From: Henriciella pelagia
Lineage (GTDB): Bacteria > Pseudomonadota > Alphaproteobacteria > Caulobacterales > Hyphomonadaceae
Direction: 5' to 3'
Length of the DNA: 64,000 bases
Assembly: GCF_002088945.1 (NCBI RefSeq)
Contig: NZ_NCSU01000003.1
Coordinates: 103,863-167,862, forward strand
Shown: positions 32,489 through 41,688 of the stretch, one piece after another
Layout: each line of letters opens with the position of its first letter
Position numbering within the stretch: position 1 is the first letter of the stretch
Translations under genes and position numbers: made by a program
The notes under the pieces: generated by a model
Seen by the model: only the letters and a program-made list of their open reading frames with translations
Told to the model about the DNA's origin: nothing
Database searches by the model: none

Positions 32489-33453
32489 GCCGCCTCAAGA
32501 TCAAACGACATGGCGACGTCTGCGCGGGCATACATCGGCCCGAAGCGACCGAGGATGTCGGCGTCGTGGATGAAGCCAGCCTTCTCATAGAGGTGGATCG
32601 CTGCCTGACACTTGCTGTTGGTGAGCAGGAACAGTTCTTCAATGGGCAGGCTACCGGCGCGCTGCAGGAGGTGGTCGAGCAGGAACTCGCCCGCCTTGCG
32701 CCCGCGCGCTGACTTGCGAACGCCCATCTTGGTCAGCTCATAGCTTGCGCCTTCGACCGGCATCAGCGCGCCGCAGCCGACGATGCCGAGGTCCGGCGCT
32801 TGGACGAAGAGGATAGTGCCGCCCGGCTGGATGATGTGCTGTTCGGGGTTTTCGAGCACCTCGATATCATGCGGCTCGAGCTTGAACATCTCCTCGACCC
32901 ATTCGCGGGAGATTTCGGCGAAGGTGCTGGCGAGCGAGCTGTCATATTCGACAATGGAGAGATCCTTGAACAGCGCGGCCTGCCGGGAGGCGGTGATCCG
33001 GTCGAGCAGGGATTTCTCGTCGAGGGCGGCCTCGATACGGCTGAGCATGGCGAGCGCATCAACGCCATCGCAGGCTTCTTCGGCGCCTCGCGCAATGTGG
33101 GGCCAGAGATCGCGTTCCATACGCTCTATCAGCGCCTTGCCTTCATCGGTGAGGCTGATGGTGCGCGTGCGGCGATCTTCCTTCGATGTGTCGGTTCGGG
33201 TCAGGCCGAGCCTGGCGAGGCTGTTGTGGATGCGGGTGATGCCGGGCTGGCTCATGCCGATAATGTCGACCGCCTCACCAACGGTGAGCGGGCCGTGGCG
33301 GTGCAGCGCCGCGAAGAGCGGGAAATGGCCGGGTTGCATGGGATAGCCCATGTCGAGATGCGCGCGCGCCGCATCCGCCTGCATGCGTTCGGCGAGGCGC
33401 TTCAGCCTGCTGCCGAGGGCGAGATAGCCAGTCTGTGAGAGTATGTCGGTCAT
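32485..33453 (-). CDS. MarR-GNAT fusion regulator/acetyltransferase
   Basis: 322 residues from the ATG at 33453 (GGAGGGG just upstream). Residues about 1-150 are a MarR winged helix: LTVGEAVDIIGMSQPGITRIHNSLARLGLTRTDTSKEDRRTR. Residues about 160-322 are a GNAT fold: ISREWVEEMFKLEPHDIEVLENPEQHI, MGVRKSARGRKAGEFLLDHLL and AAIHLYEKAGFIHD. Such fusions are known in proteobacteria; the acetyl acceptor is unknown. A TTATAT-N8-ATATAA dyad 22 bp upstream suggests self-repression. Confidence 0.9.
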   Translation of the reverse strand: MTDILSQTGYLALGSRLKRLAERMQADAARAHLDMGYPMQPGHFPLFAALHRHGPLTVGEAVDIIGMSQPGITRIHNSLARLGLTRTDTSKEDRRTRTISLTDEGKALIERMERDLWPHIARGAEEACDGVDALAMLSRIEAALDEKSLLDRITASRQAALFKDLSIVEYDSSLASTFAEISREWVEEMFKLEPHDIEVLENPEQHIIQPGGTILFVQAPDLGIVGCGALMPVEGASYELTKMGVRKSARGRKAGEFLLDHLLQRAGSLPIEELFLLTNSKCQAAIHLYEKAGFIHDADILGRFGPMYARADVAMSFDLEAA

Positions 33454-33474
33454 GATCCCCTCCGGTTTCACATG

Positions 33475-33494
33475 TTATATAACTCGTAATATAA
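33475..33494. promoter_or_regulatory. Candidate MarR operator
   Basis: TTATAT AACTCGTA ATATAA: six-base perfect arms with an eight-base spacer, just upstream of the MarR-GNAT start. It is AT-rich in a GC-rich background, as is usual for MarR boxes overlapping a promoter. Binding is inferred. Confidence 0.6.
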
Positions 33495-33592
33495 AATCTG
33501 CTAGAGGAGGCGGGTGAATTTTGTGGCGGGTTGGAGAAGGGCGGGGCGGGGCAAGGCCCGCCCATCGGAGCCTGCCGATCAGGGACTGCGGC

Positions 33593-34033
33593 TTAGCGCT
33601 GGTATTTGATGAAGGGCGTGCGCGCCGCGACCTGATCGTAGAGCATGCGGCCGCGATAATTGAATTCCTGCGTCATCCAGTAGACAGACGGCGTGCCATT
33701 CCTGTCGGCTGCGGCATAGACAGCCTCAATCAGCGCGCGGCCCACGCCGCCGCCGCGCGTCTGCGGATCGACATACAGGTCCTGAAGGTAGCAGACGTCT
33801 TCTGTTCGCCAGCAATGGCGGTGGAAGAGGTAATGGACGAGGCCGCAGGGCTTGCCGTCCTGCTCGGCGATCAGCCCATGCATGTCAGTCATCGCCGGGT
33901 CGAGCAGGCGGGTGAAGGTCGCCTCATACACCTCGTCTGGCAGCGTGCTCTCGTAAAACTCCAGATAACCTGTCCAGAGCCGCGTCCACTCGGCGCGGTC
34001 ATTGTCTCTCAGCGGTCGGATATCAAGCTTCAT
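33593..34033 (-). CDS. GNAT family N-acetyltransferase
   Basis: A 146-residue acetyltransferase: IRPLRDNDRAEWTRLWTGYLEFYE, strand PCGLVHYLFHRH, YVDPQTRGGGVGRALIEAVY (acetyl-CoA loop with TRGGGVG) and WMTQEFNYRGRMLYDQV. It is the type often found near GmhB-like phosphatases. Its start overlaps the stop of the upstream phosphatase gene by four bases (34030-34033), so the two are coupled. Acceptor unknown. Confidence 0.88.
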   Translation of the reverse strand: MKLDIRPLRDNDRAEWTRLWTGYLEFYESTLPDEVYEATFTRLLDPAMTDMHGLIAEQDGKPCGLVHYLFHRHCWRTEDVCYLQDLYVDPQTRGGGVGRALIEAVYAAADRNGTPSVYWMTQEFNYRGRMLYDQVAARTPFIKYQR

Positions 34034-34557
34034 CGCACGCCATCCTCAAAGCTGGCGAGCGCCCATTCGGCGAAATTGGCGAGGTTTCCGCCCCTGAACA
34101 GGAAGGCGCCGACGCCCGCCGCGCGTCCGGCTTCGATATCGGTTTGCTTGTCGCCGATAAGAAAGCTCTGCTCGCGATTGACTGGAAAGTCGGCCATGGC
34201 CTGGAGCAGCATGCCCGGACCCGGCTTGCGGTCGATGCTTTTCTTGCGATAGCGGCTGACCTCCCCCTCTTCATGCCATGGGGCATGGTAGAAGCGGTCG
34301 ATTGCCGTGCCGGCTTCGGCAAGTTCTCTGGCCATGTGCTCATGCAGCGCCTGCATGTCGGCTTCGGTATAGTAGCCGCGTGCAATGCCCGACTGGTTCG
34401 TCACCACGAAGACATACCAGCCGCGGCGCTTGAAATTCGCAACGCATTCGATCGCGCCGTCGATCCATTCGAACGCGTCAATCCTGCTCACATAGCCCCG
34501 GTCGACGTTGAGGACGCCATCGCGGTCAAGAAACAGGGCAGGGCGCTTGGGGCTCAT
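34030..34557 (-). CDS. HAD-IIIA phosphatase, GmhB-like, zinc cysteines missing
   Basis: 175 residues starting MSPKRPALFLDRDGVLNVD; the catalytic pair is Asp 11 and Asp 13. The pattern VVTNQSGIARGYYTEA and KPGPGMLLQAM follows, then LIGDKQTDIEAGRAAGV. This is the heptose-bisphosphate phosphatase (GmhB) fold, which removes a phosphate from heptose 1,7-bisphosphate on the way to LPS heptose. The four-ligand zinc Cys/His loop found in classical GmhB is absent here (the segment reads FYHAPWHEEGEVSRYRKKS). It could therefore be a related phosphatase. It is coupled to the GNAT gene. Confidence 0.8.
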   Translation of the reverse strand: MSPKRPALFLDRDGVLNVDRGYVSRIDAFEWIDGAIECVANFKRRGWYVFVVTNQSGIARGYYTEADMQALHEHMARELAEAGTAIDRFYHAPWHEEGEVSRYRKKSIDRKPGPGMLLQAMADFPVNREQSFLIGDKQTDIEAGRAAGVGAFLFRGGNLANFAEWALASFEDGVR

Positions 34558-34690
34558 AAAATCCCTCATAGACGAGGCTGGTGCCGGGGGCCAGTAATCA
34601 AGTTTTGCTGGAAAAATCCGCCGATTTGGACTTTGCTTTACGGCAGGAGACGCAAAACAAACGAGATGTCTCCTCTGAGGGAGGACTACA

Positions 34691-34960
34691 ATGGAACAAT
34701 ATCTTCCACTTATTCTGAGTGCCATCGGTGGCGGTGTGCTCGGTCCGATTGTCGCCAAGGTTCTTGGTGGCAGCGGAACCGGCGGCCTGCTGGGCGGCGT
34801 GATCGGTGGCATAGGCGCCCATTTCGGTGCTGACGCAGCCGGGGTTGGAAACCTGCTCGGCGGCGGTGCCATGGTGCACGTCCAGAACCTTCTGGAAGGC
34901 GGCGTCGGAGGGGGCATCCTCGGCGTCATTGCCGGCATGGTGATGAAGTCGAAGGCCTGA
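34691..34960 (+). CDS. Glycine-rich small membrane protein
   Basis: 89 residues, MEQYLPLILSAIGGGVLGPI, dominated by G-x3-G spacing (LLGGVIGGIGAHFGA, GGVGGGILGVIAGMVM), like glycine-zipper helices that pack in membranes. Conserved in Caulobacterales-like genomes as a hypothetical protein. A GAGGGAGGA ribosome site precedes the ATG and a clear terminator follows at 34985-35019. Function unknown. Confidence 0.78.
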   Translation: MEQYLPLILSAIGGGVLGPIVAKVLGGSGTGGLLGGVIGGIGAHFGADAAGVGNLLGGGAMVHVQNLLEGGVGGGILGVIAGMVMKSKA

Positions 34961-34984
34961 TCAGGCTGGAGCTTCCAATCGAAG

Positions 34985-35019
34985 AAGGCGGTCCCATGAA
35001 TGGTCGGGGCCGCCTTTTT
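34985..35019. terminator. Rho-independent terminator
   Basis: Stem AAGGCGG...CCGCCTT with extra CCC/GGG pairs and a TTTTT tail on the plus strand. It ends the small glycine-rich gene and may serve the convergent MFS gene from the other side. Confidence 0.8.
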
Positions 35020-35027
35020 CGTATGCG

Positions 35028-36287
35028 CTATTCAGCGGCGGTGAGGTCGGCAACTTCACGGCGATTGGCGCGCACACCTGCCATGAAGGGGATGATGGCG
35101 AGCGCGGTCAGGATGGATGCCAGCAGGAAGGCCGCGCCGGGGAAGTAGACGGGCGCATCATCTGTGGCGAAGACGTGCAGCGTCTGCGTCATCAGGAGCG
35201 GGGCAAAGATCATCGAGAAGGCATTGAGGCTGGCTGTCGCGCCCTGCAGCTCGCCCTGCGCATTCTTCGGTGTGAGGCCGGACATGATCTGGTTCATGGC
35301 GGGCCCGAAGACGCCGCCGAGTGCGCCAAACGGGATGATCGCGTAGACCATCCAGTCCCTGAAGGCCATCGCATAGAGGCTGCAGGCAATGGCTGTGATG
35401 GCGAGCCCGCCAACGGCGGTGCGCAAGGGGCCATAGCGTTTCAGGGCCGGGCCGATCAGCACCGCTTGCGTGATCGCCGATCCGATGCCGACCAGGGTGA
35501 GCGAGAAGCCGATCTCTGCTTTGCCCCAGTCATAGCGGATTTCTGAATAATAGTTCCACGTTGCCGGGAAGACATTGTGCGCGAACATGAACAGGCCATA
35601 GGCGGCGATGAACCAGGCGACCTTGGGCAGTTTCGAGAAATGCTTCAGGGCGCCGAACGGATTGGCGCGCTGCGGGTCAAAGGGGCGCCGGTCCTCCCTG
35701 GCGAGCGATTCCGGCAGGACGAAATAGCCGTAGAGGAAGTTGAGGAAGGAGAGCGCCGCTGCGCCGAAGAAAGGCAGGCGCGTGTCGATGGCGCCGAGCC
35801 ATCCGCCGAGCGATGGGCCGATGATGAAGCCGATGCCGAAAGCTGCGCCCATCATGCCAAACGCCTTGCCGCGCTCATCCGGCTCAGTCACGTCCGCGAT
35901 ATAGGCATTGGCGGTGGAGAAGGTCGCCGAGGAAATGCCTGTCAGGGCGCGCCCGATGAAGAGCAGCCAGAGCGAATGGGCAAAGCCCATGATCAGGAAG
36001 TCGATGCCAAGCGTTGCGATGGAGGCGAGCAGGACGGGCCGGCGTCCAAACCGGTCGGACAGGCCGCCAATGGTCGGCATGGCGAGGAAGTTGAGGACAC
36101 CGAACAGCGCCATCAGGAAGCCGCCAATCGCGACCGTGTCCTCAGGTGGCTTGCCCGTCAGCTCTTCCAGCAGGAAGGGCATGACCGGGATGATGATGCC
36201 GAAGCTGATCATGTCAATCGCCACGCTGACGGTGACAAACAGGAAGGCATTCTTGCCGTGCTTGCGGATGGCAGGTGCCTCAGTCAT
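35028..36287 (-). CDS. MFS transporter, tetracycline-resistance (TCR/Tet) type
   Basis: 419 residues from the ATG at 36287. Twelve transmembrane helices are evident. Family signatures are GIIIPVMPFLLEELTG in TM1, the A-motif GGLSDRFGRRPVLL between TM2 and TM3, and GIGFIIGPSLGGWLG in TM5. The proton-coupled TCR/Tet subfamily exports tetracyclines and other drugs, but many members are housekeeping exporters, so no resistance is claimed. It runs in the same direction as the EamA gene 40 bp upstream. Confidence 0.9.
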   Translation of the reverse strand: MTEAPAIRKHGKNAFLFVTVSVAIDMISFGIIIPVMPFLLEELTGKPPEDTVAIGGFLMALFGVLNFLAMPTIGGLSDRFGRRPVLLASIATLGIDFLIMGFAHSLWLLFIGRALTGISSATFSTANAYIADVTEPDERGKAFGMMGAAFGIGFIIGPSLGGWLGAIDTRLPFFGAAALSFLNFLYGYFVLPESLAREDRRPFDPQRANPFGALKHFSKLPKVAWFIAAYGLFMFAHNVFPATWNYYSEIRYDWGKAEIGFSLTLVGIGSAITQAVLIGPALKRYGPLRTAVGGLAITAIACSLYAMAFRDWMVYAIIPFGALGGVFGPAMNQIMSGLTPKNAQGELQGATASLNAFSMIFAPLLMTQTLHVFATDDAPVYFPGAAFLLASILTALAIIPFMAGVRANRREVADLTAAE

Positions 36288-36328
36288 GCGGCACGGCAAT
36301 GGCGGGGAATGGTGCGTTCGTCAATCAA

Positions 36329-37183
36329 TCAGTTCTGCGCGGGCATCCGGGTGAGCGAGGAGAGCGCCACGCCGGTCAGGATGAGCGCGGTCGCGATGAG
36401 AAAGCGGGTGGTCAGCGGTTCCGACAGGAAGACCATCCCACCGGCGGCAGCGATGGCCGGAACGGTGAGCTGAGCAATGGCGGCGAGGCTGGACGTGAGA
36501 TCGCGCAGGGCGGCGTACCAGATTGCATAGCCAAGCCCGGACGTGACCGCGCCGGAGAGGAGCGCATAGGCAAGCCCGGTGCCGCTGGGCAGGGCTTCAC
36601 CCTCAATGAGCACGCCAGCAAGGCCGACCGGCACCATGATCAGGGCAGCGCGGAGGAAATTGCCGGCTGTCAGGGCTGTGGGCGAGGTGGCTCCCCGGCC
36701 GCGGAGGGAATAGACGCCCCAGGCGACGCCGGACGCCGCCATGAAGAGGGCGCCTTTCAGCGGCGGGGCCGAAAGGCCCGGCAGCAGCAGCCAGACGAGG
36801 CCTGCAATCGCGAGCAGGAGACCCGCCCAGCGTGCGGGGCGCAGCCGCTCTCCGCCATACAGTGCGGCGCCGATCATGGTGATCTGTACCATGGCGAACA
36901 GCAGGAGCGCGCCAGTGCCGGTGGTGAGGCTGAGATAGGCGAGCGAGAAAGCGGCGGCATAGACAAGCAGTGCACTCGCCGAAATCCAGCTGCCGGACCG
37001 GAGTGCGGCCAAGGGGGAGGCGATGAGGCCGAGCACCAGCGCGCCGGAGACGATGCGGACAGTGGTAAAGGCCCACGGGCCGGCTTCACCGGTCGCCATG
37101 GCGAGGCGGGCGAACACGGAGTTCGCCGCGAAGGCGATCATGGCGAGGGCCGTGATCAGGAAGAGGCGGAAAGTGAATGACAT
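36329..37183 (-). CDS. EamA family (DMT) transporter
   Basis: 284 residues from the ATG at 37183, with ten transmembrane helices in two EamA repeats. FAANSVFARLAMATGEAGPWAFTTVRIVSGALV is the typical first repeat; the second has GAVTSGLGYAIWYAALRDL and TVPAIAAAGGMVFLSEPLT. DMT transporters export or import amino acids and metabolites; the substrate is unknown. No signal peptide; inner membrane. Confidence 0.9.
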   Translation of the reverse strand: MSFTFRLFLITALAMIAFAANSVFARLAMATGEAGPWAFTTVRIVSGALVLGLIASPLAALRSGSWISASALLVYAAAFSLAYLSLTTGTGALLLFAMVQITMIGAALYGGERLRPARWAGLLLAIAGLVWLLLPGLSAPPLKGALFMAASGVAWGVYSLRGRGATSPTALTAGNFLRAALIMVPVGLAGVLIEGEALPSGTGLAYALLSGAVTSGLGYAIWYAALRDLTSSLAAIAQLTVPAIAAAGGMVFLSEPLTTRFLIATALILTGVALSSLTRMPAQN

Positions 37184-37240
37184 GGCTGCCCCGCGTGCCG
37201 CAAACCGCGCCACACTTCCAATCAAATTGTCGGCAGGGCC

Positions 37241-39205
37241 CTAGTCCGCCGCGCCAAGCTGCTTTTCGAGGAACTCGGCCTGACGCCGATAGTAGAAGAG
37301 CTGGTTGGACAGTTTGCGCCAGCCATGGCCTTCATCCGGGATGCGGATATAGGGCGCGTCGATACCATTGGCTCGGAGCGTCTTTACCATGATCTCGGTC
37401 TCATAGACGTCGATGCGCGGGTCCATCACGCCGTGCGAATAGAGGACCGGCACCTTGATATTGTCGGCAAGGGTGATGGGCGAATTCTCGGTATAATAGT
37501 CAATCCATTCCTGCTCGCGGATGTCGCCATATTCGATGCGGTCTGACGCCTTGAGGGCGGGAGACGCGACCTGCAGGGCGGTGACCCAGTTGCCGACACC
37601 GTAAAGGGATGCGCCTGCGTCGAAGGCGTCCGGATAGAGCGCGAGCACGGCATTCACCATATAGCCGCCATAGGAACCGCCCACGACCGCAGCGCAGCTG
37701 GTATCGACGCGGCCATCCTCTTCGAGGGCGCCCAGCATGTCGATCAGGTCGCGCACGCTGTCGCGGCGTTTCTTCTGGTCATCGAGGGTGACATAGGTGC
37801 GGCCGAAGCCAGTCGAGCCGCGGACATTTGGCTGGAAGACGGCAAGGCCGCGATCGAGATGATACTGGACGACGGCGTTGAAGCTCGCGACAGACTGGCC
37901 GGTCGGCCCGCCATGCACGAGGAAGATAACTGGCGGCGGGCCGTCCTCGGTCCGCGAGCTGTCGTCCGGCACGTAGAGAAGGCCCTGCAGTTCTACGCCG
38001 TCGCGGGCGGTCATGCGGATGCTTTCGGGGCGGATGAGGCGGGCCGGGTCGAGGCCGGCATAATTGGAGGCGAAGACCTGGTCGATCTTGGCCGTTCCGA
38101 GGTCGATGACGAACACGTCGCCCGGCGTGCGCCAGCCATTGACGCGGACCGATATCTTGTCCGACGCGCCGGAACAGGAGACCTGATACGTCCCTTCGGG
38201 CAGGATCGAGGTGTCGATCTCAAGCGGAATGCCGTTTTCGTCGATGTGCAGGGAGTAGAAGCCGTCTTCATTCTCGGTCCAGACGAGATACTGGCTCTTC
38301 GTGCCGCAGAGATTGACGCTCTCGACGTCGTGGGCCGTGTGCTCAAGGACGTCGGTCTCGCCGCTCGCGACATTGTAGCCGGTGAGGGCCTTCCATTCGC
38401 CGCGCTCATTGGAGGCGAAATAGAAGCCCGAACTGTCCGGCAGCCAGGCAAAGCCGCCATCGCCATGATTGGCGCGCGGGTCGGGCTTTGCGATCTGCGT
38501 CATGTCGCCGGATGCGAGGTCGAGCAGGTAGAGATTGTCGGAATCCTCGCCGACCGTTTCGGTGACGATGAGCTTCGTGCCGTCCGGTGAAATGTCATGC
38601 GCGAAGAAGCCGAACTCGCCTTCGTAGATGCGTCTGGTTTCCCCGGTGCGGAGGTCGGCAGTGTAGATGTCGAAGTCTTCGCCATTTCGCTCGGTCGAAG
38701 AGAAGGCGATGGTGTTGCCGTCATTGCTGATATCGCCAAAAGCGCGGAAGCCGCCCTCGACGGCGGGCAGGACGAGCGTTTCGGAGGAGCCGTCGGCTGC
38801 GATGCGGTAATAGCTCTCCTGCTCATTGCCATCATTGTCCGTGCCGTAGATGAGCGACTGGCTGTCGGGGGCCCAGCGGAAAAAGGTGACGCCATTGCCG
38901 AAGGTCAGCTGTTTTGCCTGTCCGCCTGTGCTGGGCAGCGTCCAGAGCTGCGGTTCGCCGGTCACGTCCCAGAAAAAGGCCAGTGTTTCGCCGTCCGGTG
39001 AAATGCCGGTGGCACCTGCGCCGCTCGCCAGGAGGTAGCGGGCGATATTCGACGGGTCCTGTCCGGCAAGGCCGACATTCACCGCTTCGCTTTCGGGCGA
39101 AATCGCCTCGAGCGACATGTCCGGACCGGTTTCGCCCTGCTGGGCGGCAGCCGCCATGGAATGGGCCATCGCAAGGGCCGAAACGGCGAGCATGGTTCTG
39201 AACAT
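37241..39205 (-). CDS. S9 family peptidase, exported (prolyl oligopeptidase-like)
   Basis: 654 residues with signal peptide MFRTMLAVSALAMAHSMAAAAQ and an AGGAG ribosome site. A beta-propeller with ISPDGETLAFFWDV, PDSQSLIYGTDND and ISPDGTKLIVTE blades precedes the catalytic domain, which has PPVIFLVHGGPTG, NVRGSTGFGRTY and the nucleophile elbow VVGGSYGGYMVNA. The catalytic Asp/His lie in SHGVMDPRIDV and DEGHGWRK. It hydrolyses oligopeptides, probably in the periplasm. It is a different branch from the S9 peptidase at 27562-29631. Confidence 0.92.
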   Translation of the reverse strand: MFRTMLAVSALAMAHSMAAAAQQGETGPDMSLEAISPESEAVNVGLAGQDPSNIARYLLASGAGATGISPDGETLAFFWDVTGEPQLWTLPSTGGQAKQLTFGNGVTFFRWAPDSQSLIYGTDNDGNEQESYYRIAADGSSETLVLPAVEGGFRAFGDISNDGNTIAFSSTERNGEDFDIYTADLRTGETRRIYEGEFGFFAHDISPDGTKLIVTETVGEDSDNLYLLDLASGDMTQIAKPDPRANHGDGGFAWLPDSSGFYFASNERGEWKALTGYNVASGETDVLEHTAHDVESVNLCGTKSQYLVWTENEDGFYSLHIDENGIPLEIDTSILPEGTYQVSCSGASDKISVRVNGWRTPGDVFVIDLGTAKIDQVFASNYAGLDPARLIRPESIRMTARDGVELQGLLYVPDDSSRTEDGPPPVIFLVHGGPTGQSVASFNAVVQYHLDRGLAVFQPNVRGSTGFGRTYVTLDDQKKRRDSVRDLIDMLGALEEDGRVDTSCAAVVGGSYGGYMVNAVLALYPDAFDAGASLYGVGNWVTALQVASPALKASDRIEYGDIREQEWIDYYTENSPITLADNIKVPVLYSHGVMDPRIDVYETEIMVKTLRANGIDAPYIRIPDEGHGWRKLSNQLFYYRRQAEFLEKQLGAAD

Positions 39206-39395
39206 GACGGATCTCCTGAAGCCTTGAACGCTTCTTGGTGAGCCGAACGTGTGGCGCTGTCAAACAGGCTGCCCCGGCACCTGAGGATTGTGGACGAAAA
39301 TGCCCGAACCGGGGCAATCGGGATTAAGCCCTTAACAGACAGGGCGTCATGGGTGATAGTTTTTACCAACAGGCACACTGCGAGGGAAAAATACG

Positions 39396-39962
39396 ATGAC
39401 AGCTTTGATGATCGTGGGGGCGATCGTGGTCGTCCTGCTGCTCGTTGTTATCGTGATTTACAATCAGCTCGTCGGCAAACGCCAGATGGTGAGCAATGGC
39501 TGGGCCGACATCGATGTGCAGTTGAAGCGGCGGGCCAATCTCATCCCGCAACTTGTGGCGACCGTCAAAGGCTATGCCGCCCATGAGCGCCAGCTCTTTG
39601 AGGAGGTCGTCGAAAAGCGCAATCTCGCCGCCAGCGCCGGTGATGACGCCGCCGCACGCGGCGCCGCCGAGTCGGAACTCTCGCGACCTATCGGCCGCCT
39701 GATGGCTGTGGCGGAGGATTATCCAGACCTCAAGGCGAGCGCCAATTACAAGGACTTGCAGGACGAGCTGTCCGATACGGAAAACAAGATCGAGATGGCG
39801 CGCCGCTTTTATAATGGCGCTGTGCGGGAGCTGAACACGCTGGTCGAGAGCTTTCCCGCGCAGCTTGTTGCAGGCCCGTTCGGGTTCAGCCAGGCGGCCT
39901 ATTTCGAGATCGTCACGGCGGAACGGGCTGTACCGGACGTCGATTTCGGAGCGGCCAGCTGA
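39396..39962 (+). CDS. lemA: LemA family protein
   Basis: A 188-residue LemA protein: one N-terminal transmembrane helix (MIVGAIVVVLLLVVIVIY), then the family signature VSNGWADIDVQLKRRANLIPQLVATVKGYAAHE and helices ending in FPAQLVAGPFGFSQAAYFE. Structure is a membrane-anchored helical bundle; function is not settled. The stop overlaps the start of the DUF2207 gene by one base (TGATG), the usual LemA/DUF2207 operon. GAGGGAAAA precedes the ATG. Confidence 0.95.
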   Translation: MTALMIVGAIVVVLLLVVIVIYNQLVGKRQMVSNGWADIDVQLKRRANLIPQLVATVKGYAAHERQLFEEVVEKRNLAASAGDDAAARGAAESELSRPIGRLMAVAEDYPDLKASANYKDLQDELSDTENKIEMARRFYNGAVRELNTLVESFPAQLVAGPFGFSQAAYFEIVTAERAVPDVDFGAAS

Positions 39963-41662
39963 TGTGGCGGCTGACGGTCCTTGTCTTCGCCGCGCTCTGG
40001 TGCGCCCTGACGGCCTTCGGTGAAGAGGTCATCAACCGCTTCGATGTTGCGATTGAGGTCGAACGTGACGGCGATATTGTGGTGACGGAGACGATCAATC
40101 TCACGGCGGAGAATTTCCGGATCAATCGCGGTATCTTTCGCGACCTGCCTCGCTACTACACGCAGACAGAGGGCGGTGATCGCCTGCGCTATGAGTATGA
40201 CGTGCTTTCGGTGCGCCGCGATGGACGCCGCGAACCCTATGAAACGACCACCGACGGCAATGCCTGGCGCATCCGGATCGGCGATCCGGATGTCATCATC
40301 GCGCGCGGCGAACATGTCTATGTGATCCGCTACCGGGTGAAGAACCAGATCACCTATCTTGAGACGTATGATGAGCTGTACTGGAATGTGACCGGCAGTT
40401 ACTGGTCCTTCCCGATCCTGACGGCGACAGCGGAAGTCAGCTTTCCTGAGGGCGTCCAGCTGGTCCAGCAGGAGGGCTACACAGGCGGGTTTGGCGCGCA
40501 AGGAAAGGCCTATGCCTTCCGGCGCGAAGGCGCGAAATTTGTGTTCGAAACAACAGAGCCGCTCGCGCGGAATGAAGGGCTGACCATCGCTATCGCGATT
40601 GAGAAGGGGCTCATCGATCCGCCTTCGGCGGGCGACAAGACCGCGATCTGGTGGCAGCTCTATGGGTCGCTAGCCGTGCTGCTGGTCTCCCTCGTCGGTG
40701 TCTTCACCTTTCTCTATCGCTCCTGGGACCGGGTGGGCCGCGACCCGCCCAAGGGGCCAGTCTTTCCCCGCTATGAAGCCCCGAAGGGCTATTCGCCAGC
40801 GGCCGTGCACCACATCTATCATCGCGGTTTCAACGGGCATGACGCGCTGATTGCGACGCTGGTCAATCTGGGGGTCAAGGGCCTCATCGAGATCAATGCC
40901 CAGGACAAGAAGAATACTCTCCTGACGCCGGCGGGCTTGCGCACTGCCAAGCTGCCACCGGAGGAACAGGTGCTGGAAAACAGGTTGTTCTCGTCCGGCA
41001 CGCTGAAGCTGGGCGACAAGTACAATGCGTCCTTCACCAGCGCCTATATGACGTTTCGCAAGAAGCTGTCGGCCAGGTTCGGCAGCGATTATTTCAAGTG
41101 GAATATCGGCTATACGATGGTCGCGATTATTCTGTCTGCGATAGCTATCATCTTTGCCATCAACCATGCTGCGAACTGGTCGGTCTGGCTGACCGCGCTG
41201 ATTGTCGCGCTCGCCCTTTTGAACGGGCTCTTCATGTATCTGATGCCGTCTCCGACACCGAAGGGGCAGGCTGTGCGGACCGAGATCGAAGGCTTCAAGC
41301 TGTACCTGGAAAAGGCTGAGAAACTGCAGCTCAATGCGGCCGAGGTCGGCACCGACCGCCCGCCGCCAATGACGAAGGAGCGCTACGAGAACTTCCTGCC
41401 CTACGCGATTGCGCTCGGCGTGGAAGAGCCGTGGACCGAGCATTTCGAGACGATGCTGCCCAAGGAAGCAGCCGCCTATAATCCAGGCTGGGCCCATATG
41501 GCGCACCGCTCAGGTGGCTGGGGCGATGTGAACCGCGCGATAACGAGCAATATCAGCTCGGCAGTGTCCAGTTCCATGCCGAGAAGCTCAGGCTCCTCAG
41601 GCTCGGGCGGTGGCGGCTTTTCCGGTGGTGGCGGCGGCGGCGGTGGCGGTGGCGGCTGGTAG
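39962..41662 (+). CDS. DUF2207 domain membrane protein
   Basis: A 566-residue partner of LemA. It has a signal sequence, then the DUF2207 extracytoplasmic domain (EVERDGDIVVTETINL, NRGIFRDLPRYY, YLETYDELYWNVTGSYWSFPI). One transmembrane helix lies near residue 235, a soluble domain follows (SPAAVHHIYHRGFNGHDALIATLVNLGVKGLIEI), then two more helices. The C-terminus is a run of glycine repeats ending in Trp, a normal feature of this family. Function unknown; it probably acts in the envelope with LemA. Confidence 0.92.
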   Translation: MWRLTVLVFAALWCALTAFGEEVINRFDVAIEVERDGDIVVTETINLTAENFRINRGIFRDLPRYYTQTEGGDRLRYEYDVLSVRRDGRREPYETTTDGNAWRIRIGDPDVIIARGEHVYVIRYRVKNQITYLETYDELYWNVTGSYWSFPILTATAEVSFPEGVQLVQQEGYTGGFGAQGKAYAFRREGAKFVFETTEPLARNEGLTIAIAIEKGLIDPPSAGDKTAIWWQLYGSLAVLLVSLVGVFTFLYRSWDRVGRDPPKGPVFPRYEAPKGYSPAAVHHIYHRGFNGHDALIATLVNLGVKGLIEINAQDKKNTLLTPAGLRTAKLPPEEQVLENRLFSSGTLKLGDKYNASFTSAYMTFRKKLSARFGSDYFKWNIGYTMVAIILSAIAIIFAINHAANWSVWLTALIVALALLNGLFMYLMPSPTPKGQAVRTEIEGFKLYLEKAEKLQLNAAEVGTDRPPPMTKERYENFLPYAIALGVEEPWTEHFETMLPKEAAAYNPGWAHMAHRSGGWGDVNRAITSNISSAVSSSMPRSSGSSGSGGGGFSGGGGGGGGGGGW

Positions 41663-41688
41663 CCGGCAGGAGGCTGCCCTCATCCCTG

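Noticed and set aside
35028..36287. Tetracycline resistance determinant
   Set aside because: The fold family is right, but chromosomal housekeeping members are common and there is no TetR partner or mobile context.
35577..37180. Two long plus-strand open frames opposite the MFS and EamA genes
   Set aside because: Antisense of well-supported transporters; composition is antisense-type (Gly/Glu/Arg-rich) without domains.
41600..41662. Glycine codon run at the DUF2207 end as a sequencing or assembly artefact
   Set aside because: A glycine-rich terminal tail is normal in this protein family and the frame stays open to a proper stop.
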